Source: Bacillota bacterium (GTDB lineage: Bacteria > Bacillota > Clostridia > Christensenellales > SZUA-584). Taken from it: a stretch of 41,297 nt of DNA. The number at the start of each line of letters is the position of its first letter. The first letter of the stretch is position 1. The stretch is from NCBI GenBank assembly GCA_023415915.1, contig JAEZIZ010000068.1:1-41297 (forward strand). The letters are read 5' to 3'. The notes under the pieces were generated by a model. The model was given only the letters and a program-made list of their open reading frames with translations, was not told the DNA's origin and made no database searches. Of this stretch, positions 31,708 to 39,954 are shown in pieces. Position numbers and translations under genes: made by a program.

Positions 31708-31736
31708 AAAGGGAAGAGGCAAACTTCTTCCCTTTT
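31708..31736 (+). terminator. Terminator after the cysteine-rich gene
   Basis: A perfect 10-bp stem AAAGGGAAGA / TCTTCCCTTT with an eight-base loop followed by TTAACTT. It lies 60 bp beyond the microprotein stop codon. Confidence 0.75.
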
Positions 31737-31941
31737 AACTTGCCAAGATTGAGGCTCTGCAGGGTAAAGATCGGGGCTTTCGCAGGCGCCCGAAGGACGC
31801 CCCTGCGGCAGGGAAGAGGATCGCGGAATTGCTGCGCATAAACTCTTTATCCTTGGACAGTCATCCCAACTTCGGACGATTAACATGAGTATGGTGCTTT
31901 TTAGTCCGTAAGATATATTTATGCGTTATTTACGACTCGAA

Positions 31942-32049
31942 ATGTAATATAATTTCCTTGATATATGTAATAGGCAGATTGTTACATATGTAATACCAAA
32001 GTGATTACTTATAATAGTTATAGATGATATTTTTTACTAATAATATAAT
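31942..32049 (+). promoter_or_regulatory. Sugar operon promoter region with three 23-bp-spaced repeats
   Basis: The sequence ATGTAAT occurs at 31942-31948, 31965-31971 and 31988-31994, exactly 23 bp apart; the last lies within the palindrome TTACATATGTAA (31982-31993). Candidate -10 sequences are TATAAT at 32010-32015 and 32044-32049, neither with a good -35. The pattern suggests activator-dependent transcription, with the nearby NarL-type response regulator as the obvious candidate. Confidence 0.55.
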
Positions 32050-32101
32050 ATCAATTCTGTTAAATGCATTCACAGATAAATTAAAATGGAGGATCTGAAC
32101 G

Positions 32102-33118
32102 ATGAAGAAATTTATGCTGCTGTTGGTTTCAGTCTTAATGGTAGTAGGTCTCTTTACTGGTTGTGCAGGAAATGCGGCCACTGATCAACCCAGCGCGGAC
32201 CAGCCTGCCGCGCCTGCCTCTGCTGCTCCTGCTTCTGCTGCTCCTGAGAACGACGCTGCGGGTAAAAGCTATACGTTTGGTTACACCTGCATGACAATGA
32301 ACAACCCGTTTTTCATCATACTTGAGAAATCTATCAGGGATAAGGTTGAAGAAAACGGAGATAAGCTGATTACGATGGATCCTGCAATGGATGTGACCAA
32401 GCAGATCAATCAGGTTGAGGACATGATTACTCAGGGAATCGACGCCATCTTTTTAAATCCGGTGGACTGGGAAGGTATCAGGCCTGCTCTGGTCGCGCTT
32501 GAAAAAGCCGGAATTCCGATAATCAACTTTGATACCGAAGTGAAAGACATGGAATATGTCACAGCTTACGCAGGTTCGGACAACAAGAATGCGGGTTACG
32601 TATGCGGCGAAGACTTAGCAAAACGCTTTCCTGATGGCGGCAACATCGTGATACTTGATTCACCGACCATGAACTCTATAAATGACCGTATTGCGGGCTT
32701 TATGGAAGCTATAGACGGTAAAGGATTCAACATAGCCGCACAGCAGGACGCCAGAGGCGATCTGCAGACAAGCATGCAGATAATGGACGATATACTGCAA
32801 GCGCATCAGGACATCATTGCCATAATGGGCGGCAACGATCCTACGGCATTGGGCGCTCTCGCTGCATGCAAGGCTGCGAACAGAACGGACATACTGATTT
32901 ACGGTGTTGACGGTTCTCCGGAAGCCAAAGCGGAAATAAAGTCGGGCGGACAATTCGTCGGCTCGGGTGCGCAATCTCCCATTTCAATAGGCGTCGAGTC
33001 TGTAAAACTGGCTTATCTCATACTGTCCGGTCAGAAATATGAGGAAAGAGGTCCCGTTGAGACATTCTTGATAAACGCCGACAACGTGGACAAATACGGA
33101 ATAGACGGCTGGCAATAA
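32102..33118 (+). CDS. rbsB: Sugar ABC transporter substrate-binding lipoprotein (RbsB-like)
   Basis: This 338-residue lipoprotein is a type 1 periplasmic-binding-protein-fold sugar receptor of the ribose/galactose/xylose group (RbsB-like). The signal peptide ends at GLFTGC (Cys21), and an Ala/Pro-rich linker runs to about residue 52. The FGYTCMTMNNPFFIILEKS segment, the DAIFLNPVDWEGI segment and the GNDPTALGALAA segment are the ligand-pocket and hinge regions of the family. GGAGG lies about eight bases before the ATG. It heads an operon with an ATPase and a permease. A 10-bp hairpin behind it probably gives the receptor a higher expression level than the membrane genes. The sugar is not determined. 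Confidence 0.9.
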   Translation: MKKFMLLLVSVLMVVGLFTGCAGNAATDQPSADQPAAPASAAPASAAPENDAAGKSYTFGYTCMTMNNPFFIILEKSIRDKVEENGDKLITMDPAMDVTKQINQVEDMITQGIDAIFLNPVDWEGIRPALVALEKAGIPIINFDTEVKDMEYVTAYAGSDNKNAGYVCGEDLAKRFPDGGNIVILDSPTMNSINDRIAGFMEAIDGKGFNIAAQQDARGDLQTSMQIMDDILQAHQDIIAIMGGNDPTALGALAACKAANRTDILIYGVDGSPEAKAEIKSGGQFVGSGAQSPISIGVESVKLAYLILSGQKYEERGPVETFLINADNVDKYGIDGWQ

Positions 33119-33156
33119 GAAATACACTCAAAGCTTAATTGGTATCCGGTCAGGAG

Positions 33157-33184
33157 TGGGGCTTTATCCACGGGTAAAGCCCCA
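33157..33184 (+). terminator. Intercistronic hairpin after the binding-protein gene
   Basis: A perfect 10-bp stem TGGGGCTTTA / TAAAGCCCCA with an eight-base loop followed by TTTC lies between rbsB- and rbsA-like genes. Such hairpins protect the mRNA 3' end or partly terminate, so the binding protein is made in excess. Confidence 0.75.
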
Positions 33185-33211
33185 TTTCAAAAATGAAATC
33201 AGGTGATATTG

Positions 33212-34714
33212 TTGGCTAAAAATATACTGTTGGAAATGAAACAAATCGATAAGCGATTTTTAGGGGTGCATGCGCTCAAGCGTGTGGACTTTGCACTTTA
33301 TGCCGGAGAAGTGCATGCATTGCTAGGGGAGAATGGTGCGGGTAAATCTACGCTGATCAAAATACTTGGCGGAATTTACCCATATGATGAGGGCGAGATA
33401 TACATCGAAGGAAAGAGCGTCGCAATTCATAATGTACACGACGCGCAGAAAAACGGTGTCAGCATCATCCATCAGGAACTGGTGCTTGTGCCGCATATGA
33501 CAGTTGCTGAAAACATTTTTCTGGGCAGAGAGATCAGAAACAAACTGGGGATGGTAGATAAAACGCTGCTCAATAAAAAAGCTCAGGAACTGCTTGATTC
33601 ATTTGAACTGGCTATTCGTGCAGACGATTTGATAAGGTCGCTGACGACGGCTCAGCAACAGATGGTGGAAATTATAAAAGCATTATCATATAACTCAAAA
33701 ATACTCGTTATGGACGAACCAACATCGTCACTTTCGGACAAAGAAGTCGCGTTTTTATTTGAAACAATAAAAAAGCTGAAAGAAAAAGGCGTGGGAATAA
33801 TATACATATCCCACAGAATGTCAGAGCTTTTTGAGATATGCGACAGAGTGTCGGTGCTGCGTGACGGCGAGTACATAGGAACAAGAGATATAAAGGGACA
33901 AGACAACGGCAAGTTAGTCGACGAGCTCATTCAGATGATGGTGGGCCGTCAGCTTACGAGCTATTATACGCGGACGATAAACGAAAACGGCGAAACGGTA
34001 TTGCAGGTAAAGGGCTTAACCGACGGCAAGCTTCTTAATAACGTAGGATTCGAAATACGGAAAGGCGAAATACTTGGCTTCGCAGGCTTGGTGGGCGCCG
34101 GCAGAAGCGAAGTTATGAAATGTATCTTTGGCCTTGCGCCGTATACTTCGGGGGAGATACTGATTGATGGGAAGAAAATCCATATCAAAGACCCATATGA
34201 TGCGATGAAGCATGGTATGGCGTTGGTTCCTGAAAGCAGGAAGGAAGAGGCTTTATTTCTGCTTCAAAATGTACGGTATAATCTGACCATTAATGTTTTG
34301 ACCGATTTTATCAATGGAATAAGAGTCAATAAACGTATCGAGAATAAAATCGCGGATAAATATATTGAGCAAATGTCTATTCGGACGCCGTCAAAAGAAC
34401 AGACGGTTAATAATCTGTCGGGCGGCAATCAGCAAAAGGTCGTAATTGGAAGATGGCTTGCGACGAACCCCAAAATACTGATACTCGATGAGCCGACGAG
34501 AGGTGTGGACGTAGGCGCTAAGGCGGAGATTTATGCGATAATGAACAGCCTTGCCGCCCAAGGCGTGGCGATTATCATGATTTCTTCCGAATTACCCGAG
34601 ATTATCAATATGAGCGACAGGGTGATGGTTATGTGCGGCGGCACAGTAACGGGTTGTCTTGAAAGAGACGAGATCACGCAGCAGAAAATTATGCAATTGG
34701 CAACAAAACACTAG
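33212..34714 (+). CDS. rbsA: Sugar ABC transporter ATP-binding protein, two NBDs (RbsA/MglA-like)
   Basis: This 500-residue protein is the dual-nucleotide-binding-domain ATPase of monosaccharide ABC importers. NBD1 has Walker A GENGAGKST (about residues 39-47), LTTAQQQ in place of the signature, and Walker B ILVMDEPTSSL. NBD2 has a degenerate Walker A GLVGAGRSE, signature LSGGNQQ and Walker B ILILDEPTRGVDVGA, as usual for RbsA-type proteins. I chose the TTG at 33212 because AGGTG lies six bases upstream; a GTG at 33203 is inside that ribosome binding site. It sits between the substrate-binding protein and the permease. Confidence 0.93.
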   Translation: MAKNILLEMKQIDKRFLGVHALKRVDFALYAGEVHALLGENGAGKSTLIKILGGIYPYDEGEIYIEGKSVAIHNVHDAQKNGVSIIHQELVLVPHMTVAENIFLGREIRNKLGMVDKTLLNKKAQELLDSFELAIRADDLIRSLTTAQQQMVEIIKALSYNSKILVMDEPTSSLSDKEVAFLFETIKKLKEKGVGIIYISHRMSELFEICDRVSVLRDGEYIGTRDIKGQDNGKLVDELIQMMVGRQLTSYYTRTINENGETVLQVKGLTDGKLLNNVGFEIRKGEILGFAGLVGAGRSEVMKCIFGLAPYTSGEILIDGKKIHIKDPYDAMKHGMALVPESRKEEALFLLQNVRYNLTINVLTDFINGIRVNKRIENKIADKYIEQMSIRTPSKEQTVNNLSGGNQQKVVIGRWLATNPKILILDEPTRGVDVGAKAEIYAIMNSLAAQGVAIIMISSELPEIINMSDRVMVMCGGTVTGCLERDEITQQKIMQLATKH

Positions 34715-34733
34715 CTTTGAAGGAGATTTTACA

Positions 34734-35750
34734 ATGAGTAAAATTAAAGCTGCTTACAGCTCAAATACTTTTTTCAGGCGGGTGGGGAGGTCTGCGCTGC
34801 AGCCTGTAAAAGAAAATTTGGGTATATTAATCGGGTTTTTTATACTTTGCCTGATACTATGGCTGCAATCACCCGTGTTTTTGTCGGAAAATAACATACT
34901 GAACGTATTAAGACAGGTATCCACAAACCTGTACGTGGCGTGCGGCATGACGATGGTCATCATACTCGGAGGCATCGACCTTTCCGTAGGATCCACGATT
35001 GCACTTACGGGTGTGGTCACGGGCGGCATGATTGCTTTTTCAAATCTCGATATCGTTTCCGCAGTTATTTGCGGATTGTTGGTTGGTCTGATTGTTGGCT
35101 GCATCAATGGTCTCATCATTTCCAAAACAACGATCCCTCCCTTTATTGTTACGTTATCGACTATGAACATTGCGAGGGGCTTTGCGTATGTGTACACTGG
35201 CGGACAGCCGATACGCGTTATGTCTGACGAATTCAACTTCATCGGCGCCGGCTATGTAGGCAGCATTCCAATACCCATTATTTACCTGATCGTAATTCTG
35301 ATTATTACATTTATAATCATGGGAAAAAGCAAGCTGGGAAGGCATATTTATGCTGTCGGCGGAAATATGCAGGCGGCCCTTTTCTCGGGTATCAAAACCC
35401 ACAGGATTCAGTTTTTCGCGTATGTTTTCTCCGGATTCATGTCCAGTATTGCAGGTATTGTTCTTGCATCAAGAATGTTTTCGGGTCAGCCGACTGCCGG
35501 AGAAGGAGCGGAGATGGACGCCATTGCCGCGGTGGTTTTGGGCGGTACAAGTATGAGCGGCGGTTTTGGGAAAATCGGAGGAACCGTGATTGGCGCCCTG
35601 ATTATAGGTGTATTAAGCAACGGACTGAATCTTCTTGGAATTAATTCATTCTGGCAGTATGTGCTCAAGGGCGTGGTAATACTCATCGCTGTGTATATCG
35701 ATTATCTAAGAAAGAATCAGTCTATTAGAATATTCAAGAAAGGGAACTAA
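34734..35750 (+). CDS. rbsC: Sugar ABC transporter permease (RbsC-like)
   Basis: This 338-residue integral membrane protein is the RbsC-type permease, with about eight to ten transmembrane segments. The family signature GMTMVIILGGIDLSVGSTIALTGV is at about residues 70-93, and the coupling-helix region reads AVGGNMQAALFSGI near residue 205. AAGGAG lies nine bases upstream of the ATG at 34734. The longer frame would start inside the ATPase gene. It completes the RbsBAC-type importer. About 330 bp follow before the histidine kinase gene, containing a separate promoter and a terminator-like hairpin. Confidence 0.93.
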   Translation: MSKIKAAYSSNTFFRRVGRSALQPVKENLGILIGFFILCLILWLQSPVFLSENNILNVLRQVSTNLYVACGMTMVIILGGIDLSVGSTIALTGVVTGGMIAFSNLDIVSAVICGLLVGLIVGCINGLIISKTTIPPFIVTLSTMNIARGFAYVYTGGQPIRVMSDEFNFIGAGYVGSIPIPIIYLIVILIITFIIMGKSKLGRHIYAVGGNMQAALFSGIKTHRIQFFAYVFSGFMSSIAGIVLASRMFSGQPTAGEGAEMDAIAAVVLGGTSMSGGFGKIGGTVIGALIIGVLSNGLNLLGINSFWQYVLKGVVILIAVYIDYLRKNQSIRIFKKGN

Positions 35751-35959
35751 AAGCGAAAAGGTACAGCAGGCTTAACTTTTAAGATGGCAAAACGCGCAAG
35801 CGTGGAATGGAAGGGGGCGGGATATTGCTCTGAAAGGCAGCTTTGAATACGGGGTTCCAAAAGAGTAGTGAGGTTTTTAGTGCGCGCGTTGGCTGCAACG
35901 CTATAAGACAAGGGGATAAACTGCCGCATTGGCACATACTAGCCGAGTCTGTATACCTT

Positions 35960-35988
35960 TTGCACGTGCATATACAACGTGATATAAT
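35960..35988 (+). promoter_or_regulatory. Promoter upstream of the histidine kinase gene
   Basis: TTGCAC (35960-35965), 17-bp spacer, TATAAT (35983-35988) with an extended -10 TGA. Transcription should start near 35995, only about eight bases before the hairpin at 36003. Confidence 0.65.
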
Positions 35989-36002
35989 CAAATATGTGTT
36001 GT

Positions 36003-36046
36003 AGGTAGCGCTTTAAAATATTGAGCGCTACCTGCACTCTATTTTA
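36003..36046 (+). terminator. Terminator-like hairpin in the kinase leader (possible attenuator)
   Basis: A perfect 10-bp stem AGGTAGCGCT (36003-36012) / AGCGCTACCT (36024-36033), extendable by two pairs, is followed after five bases by TATTTTATT. It lies between the promoter and the kinase start, so it could attenuate kinase expression. It could alternatively end the upstream transporter transcript. Confidence 0.6.
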
Positions 36047-36129
36047 TTAAAATAAACAGCACCAAATAAAGGCCGGACAGAATGAAGAAAATTCATATAA
36101 CCAGTTTTGTTTTAAACGGCGGTGACGAT

Positions 36130-37470
36130 ATGAATAAGAAGGTTCAATGGAGTTATCTGGCCACATATGGGCTGAACTTCATCTCAATAGTGTTTATTGC
36201 GATGACGTTTTATGCCACAATAAATAAAATAAGCGCTGACGGAAATGCAAGGGCTTTTCTGGAAACGGTATATTCATTGCCTCATGTGCCGTGGAAAGTG
36301 CCGGTCTATACAATAATACTGATATCAGTTTTTGGCATCAACAACATCGTTATCGCCAAGCTTCAGAACAAAAAGCAATGGCTGAGCGTTGGGCTGATGC
36401 TTTTTAATTTTTTATTATGCATTGTCATTTCATATTATCTTAATTACAGCTATAAGAGCATATTTTTGCTGTTTGTTATGAGCATGTTCCTTTTTAATGT
36501 TCATTTTGGTATAAGGCTTCTGCTTCTTGTCCTTGCTTCGTTCAGCTTTATTTTCATGGATTTCGATCTCCTTCATGTGGCTTCCTTCAAAGACTATGTC
36601 AGCTATTATGATGCTATCACCCAGACGTATTACTTCACGTTGAAAAACGCGCTTGATTCATTTAGCTTCATATTGACAATTATATTTTTCATCACGCTGA
36701 TTCAAAGCAAGATTAAGGAAAATAAGGAATACTTACTGCTGAATAGTCAGCTTAACGAAAAGGTAGAAGAGCTCAAAGTAGCGAACGCCAAGCTTGCAGA
36801 TTACTCGAAATTGTCTGCTGAAAACGCGAAAGCCAAGGAGCGTAACCGAATGGCGAGGGAGATTCATGATATTCTTGGCCATTCCTTAACCAGTATTGCG
36901 ACCGGCCTTGAGGCTTGTCTCGGTATGGTCGAGGGGCAAATTAAAACACAGCTGACAAAAATAAGGGATATAGCCAACAAGGGGCTTCTCGATGTAAGGC
37001 GTTCCGTCAGGGAACTCAAAGTTGACAGCATTAAAAAATATGAGCTGGTTTCCGCGCTTGAGAGATTGGTGCAGGAGGTCAATAACATATCCCCGTGCAA
37101 AGTCACAATGAGTATCGAAGGCCATATGTTTTTGCTCAAAGAAGACGAAGAAAAGATGATCTATAGGATCATTCAGGAAAGTATAACTAATTCGCTGCGT
37201 CATGGAAACGCCAGACATATTGATATTTTAATAGTGTTCAGACAAAAAGACGTTTTCATAGAAGTCGGGGATGACGGCAGGGGTTGCGACATCATAAATA
37301 AAGGCTTTGGGCTTACGCATATTGAAGAAAGGGTCAGCACCTTTCTTGGAACGGTCGAGTTTACTTCAAAAAGCGGGCAGGGGTTTATTACAAGAGTTTA
37401 TTTGCCTTTAAGCAGCCACTACACAGATCAAGTCAGCGGAGCAGAAAAATGGTATAATAACGATAGATAG
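36130..37470 (+). CDS. Membrane histidine kinase (HisKA_3, NarL-type partner)
   Basis: This 446-residue sensor kinase has five or six transmembrane helices over about residues 5-190, a coiled-coil linker (about 195-240), a HisKA_3 dimerisation domain (ERNRMAREIHDILGHSL, phosphorylated His246) and a HATPase_c domain. The N box is QESITNSL (near 349-356), the G1 box DDGRG (near 381-385), and a FGLTHIEERV segment follows. The class pairs with NarL/LuxR-type regulators, one of which is the next gene. The ATG at 36130 is preferred, with GGTGA a few bases upstream; the ATG at 36082 would add 16 residues and has a weaker site. There is a short extracytoplasmic loop only, so sensing may depend on a partner, such as the tethered sugar-binding protein two genes downstream. 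Confidence 0.9.
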   Translation: MNKKVQWSYLATYGLNFISIVFIAMTFYATINKISADGNARAFLETVYSLPHVPWKVPVYTIILISVFGINNIVIAKLQNKKQWLSVGLMLFNFLLCIVISYYLNYSYKSIFLLFVMSMFLFNVHFGIRLLLLVLASFSFIFMDFDLLHVASFKDYVSYYDAITQTYYFTLKNALDSFSFILTIIFFITLIQSKIKENKEYLLLNSQLNEKVEELKVANAKLADYSKLSAENAKAKERNRMAREIHDILGHSLTSIATGLEACLGMVEGQIKTQLTKIRDIANKGLLDVRRSVRELKVDSIKKYELVSALERLVQEVNNISPCKVTMSIEGHMFLLKEDEEKMIYRIIQESITNSLRHGNARHIDILIVFRQKDVFIEVGDDGRGCDIINKGFGLTHIEERVSTFLGTVEFTSKSGQGFITRVYLPLSSHYTDQVSGAEKWYNNDR

Positions 37471-37722
37471 AACGTAGTATCTGTCGGAATATGAGTATAC
37501 AAACAGCGTAATAAAATCGATTTGGGTTGAATGATTGATAAGCAGATGTTATGTGTACAAAAGCGGATGGCCTTGCATTAGCCAATGGATAGCTGCCCAT
37601 TAAATAAAATAGCGCGAATCTGCAGCAGGCATAGCACCAGCCAGTGTGAACTAATGACTGATTTATCCCTATTACCTCGCAAATTACCTGCTTATGCAGC
37701 GGTTACTTAAGAGGAGAAGCAA
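37471..37722. other. Gap between the kinase and regulator genes
   Basis: No coding sequence or clear regulatory motif is visible apart from the AGAGGAG ribosome binding site of the next gene. Two-component partners usually lie closer together. Confidence 0.5.
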
Positions 37723-38397
37723 ATGATAAAAGTGATGGTGGTTGACGATCAGGAGCTAATTAGAGAGAGCCTCACAATGATGCTGACAACAGTCCCGCAG
37801 ATACAATATTTAGGCTGCGCCGAAAACGGCAAGCAAGCGATTGAGCTTGCGGAAGCACTTAAGCCGGATGTTATACTCATGGATGTGCGCATGGCGGGCA
37901 TAGATGGTATCGAATGCTCAAAAATCATAATTGGTAAGAACCCGAAAACGAAGATTATCATACTGACGACATTTGAGGATGATGAATATATCTATAATTC
38001 GCTTAAAAACGGCGTAAGTGGCTTTCTGCTGAAGGGAATATCAAAGAATGAGCTGATAAACAGTATTATTACCGTGTACAATGGAGGAGCTACAATTCAG
38101 CCTGAGATCATAAGTAAGGTTTTCAGCCTTTTCTGCAAGATGGCAAAATCATATTACCTTGATCATAACGGCAGTTCCGGAATAGATAGATTAAATGCCA
38201 ACGAATTGAAGATTATTCAGTTAATTGGAAGAGGACTTTCCAATAAGGAGATTATGCATGAAATCCATCTGAGCGAGGGAACGGTGCGCAACTATATCAG
38301 CAACATTTTAGATGTGCTGGGTTTAAGGGATAGGACGCAGATCGCGATTTATGCGATACAGTCTGGTTTGATGCTGAAAGACTTGGATGAAGAGTGA
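37723..38397 (+). CDS. NarL/LuxR-type response regulator
   Basis: This 224-residue DNA-binding response regulator has a receiver domain (residues 1-125) with acidic Asp8 and Asp9, phospho-accepting Asp54 (ILMDVRM), Thr82 or Thr83 (LTTF) and Lys104 (LLKG). A LuxR/GerE helix-turn-helix follows at about residues 156-212 (LNANELKIIQLIGRGLSNKEIMHEIHLSEGTVRNYISNILDVLGLRDRTQ). It follows the HisKA_3 kinase gene and overlaps the tethered binding-protein gene at its 3' end. The three 23-bp-spaced ATGTAAT repeats upstream of the RbsB-like gene are plausible binding sites. Confidence 0.93.
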   Translation: MIKVMVVDDQELIRESLTMMLTTVPQIQYLGCAENGKQAIELAEALKPDVILMDVRMAGIDGIECSKIIIGKNPKTKIIILTTFEDDEYIYNSLKNGVSGFLLKGISKNELINSIITVYNGGATIQPEIISKVFSLFCKMAKSYYLDHNGSSGIDRLNANELKIIQLIGRGLSNKEIMHEIHLSEGTVRNYISNILDVLGLRDRTQIAIYAIQSGLMLKDLDEE

Positions 38398-38401
38398 AGC
38401 C

Positions 38402-39724
38402 ATGAAGAATGTGTGGAAAAAACTGATTATTGCTTTGCTTATTATCACATTGATTCTGATACCCTCGAACTTTGTAGACAATGGCCCGATCACACTGACC
38501 GTTGCGGTCTATTCGGGCAACAGCTGGGGGGTACCACAGCACTACGCCTATAAGATTTATGATGAAGCCGCCGAGCATTTTGAAAAGGAATACGGAAAAG
38601 ATGTCAACATCGTGCTTAAGACCGGGGTGATGTACAACGATTTTTCAGACTGGTTCGCAAAACAGGTGCTTATGGGCGAAGAAACGGATGTTTTCTTAAT
38701 ACTTGAAGAAGATTTCTCGACATACGCTTCAATAGGCCTGTTTGAAGATCTGTCGACATATCTTGCGCGTGACAACGATGATTATAATGACATTTATTAT
38801 AATAAAGCGCTGGAAGCAGGGCAATATAAGGGTACCCAGTATTCCTTGCCCATATCTGTCGTGCCCTCGTTTTTGATTGTCAATAAAACATTGCTCAACG
38901 AAAACAATATAACGATTGACTTTGACAACTGGGACAACTGGACATGGGAAGCGTTTTATAATATTTGTAAAGCGGTAACGAAGGATACAGACAAGGACGG
39001 GCAAATCGATCAATTCGGTGTGTTCGGCTATGAGTGGGACAACGCATTTTACACAAACGATGAAAGGCTGTTTGACGTCGATGGAAGAAAGACCGTATTC
39101 AGCACAGATAATTTTATTGAGACTGTCCGCTATTTGAAGGATTTATACAATCTTAACCGCGGAATCAATGTAAAAGAGGCGGAGTTTGACAAAGGAAAAG
39201 TGGCCTTTAAAAAGTTTAATCTGTCTGAATACCGCGCTTACGGTACCTATCCATACAAGATAATCAAGTATGCCGATTTTGAGTGGGACGTCATACCGTT
39301 CCCTAAAGGACCGCAGGGGCAAAGCAAGTCCAAACTATATACGCTCCAGATTGGTATAAGCTCAAGAGGCAGAAACAAACAGATTGCCTACGATTTTATA
39401 AAGTATATGACCAGTAACGAAGATTTGCAGGAAAAAGTATGGGAACTGACATATACATTGCCCGCAAACAAGAATACTGTAAAAAGGCTTTACGAAGAAA
39501 AAAAATATAAATATGAAGAGTTCAGGAAGCTGAATCCTGATTTGCTGAGCGATATGATATCAAATTCATACAGGGATCCGGATTTTAAGTTGTATTCGCG
39601 GCTTCGAAAGGTGATAGAGCAAAGTATTTTTGAAATCATGGTCAGGGACCTTGATGTTCCAAGGAACGTAATGGAATTGAAGAAGGAGCTGCAATATGTT
39701 CTGGACAATTACATTGGTTATTAG
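38402..39724 (+). CDS. Membrane-tethered family 1 extracellular sugar-binding protein
   Basis: This 440-residue protein has the fold of family 1 extracellular solute-binding proteins (MalE-type). It opens with a hydrophobic helix (KKLIIALLIITLILIPSNF) but has no lipobox, so it is probably held in the membrane by an uncleaved anchor. The NNITIDFDNWDNWTWEAFYNICKAVTKD segment, the PFPKGPQGQSKSKLYTLQIGISSRGRNKQIAYDFIKYMTS segment and the KDTDKDGQIDQFG loop are typical. It follows the response regulator directly (overlapping starts are possible at 38387), and no permease or ATPase accompanies it. The context suggests a sensor subunit that presents sugar to the histidine kinase, as in AraP of the Geobacillus AraPST system. 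That role is inference. Confidence 0.85.
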   Translation: MKNVWKKLIIALLIITLILIPSNFVDNGPITLTVAVYSGNSWGVPQHYAYKIYDEAAEHFEKEYGKDVNIVLKTGVMYNDFSDWFAKQVLMGEETDVFLILEEDFSTYASIGLFEDLSTYLARDNDDYNDIYYNKALEAGQYKGTQYSLPISVVPSFLIVNKTLLNENNITIDFDNWDNWTWEAFYNICKAVTKDTDKDGQIDQFGVFGYEWDNAFYTNDERLFDVDGRKTVFSTDNFIETVRYLKDLYNLNRGINVKEAEFDKGKVAFKKFNLSEYRAYGTYPYKIIKYADFEWDVIPFPKGPQGQSKSKLYTLQIGISSRGRNKQIAYDFIKYMTSNEDLQEKVWELTYTLPANKNTVKRLYEEKKYKYEEFRKLNPDLLSDMISNSYRDPDFKLYSRLRKVIEQSIFEIMVRDLDVPRNVMELKKELQYVLDNYIGY

Positions 39725-39778
39725 TAAGGTTTTCTGATACCTGGTTGGTAAATACGCATAGCCACATATAGTGCAAAG

Positions 39779-39825
39779 AAAACACCCTCTGCTGTATAAT
39801 CAATATAGACAGGGGGTGTTTTGTA
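39779..39825. terminator. Terminator after the tethered binding-protein gene
   Basis: A 13-bp stem AAAACACCCTCTG / CAGGGGGTGTTTT with one G-T pair and an 18-base loop is followed by TTTTG-type sequence. Symmetric A/T ends make it bidirectional. It marks the right end of the sugar island. Confidence 0.85.
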
Positions 39826-39954
39826 CCTGACCCAACTGTGCAGTATTAAGCACGTGCCGGAATGGTTGCAAAAAGGTACGCTCCTGCTTTATGGCGCGCG
39901 GGTTATGTGATAAAATTTCTGAATAAAAGCACGTTGACATTACAGAGGGTAGGC

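Larger units (their letters stand above)
31651..32101. other. Intergenic region containing a terminator and upstream elements of the sugar operon
   Basis: After the microprotein gene lies a terminator (31708-31736) and a degenerate G-rich hairpin near 31790-31815. From about 31900 the sequence is AT-rich and carries three 23-bp-spaced ATGTAAT repeats and candidate -10 elements for the sugar operon. No gene is visible. Confidence 0.6.
35751..36081. other. Gap between the transporter and two-component genes
   Basis: No gene is visible. A degraded family 2 hairpin lies at 35852-35882. The segment 35960-36035 contains a promoter followed immediately by a strong terminator-like hairpin upstream of the histidine kinase gene. 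The rest is unremarkable. Confidence 0.6.
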
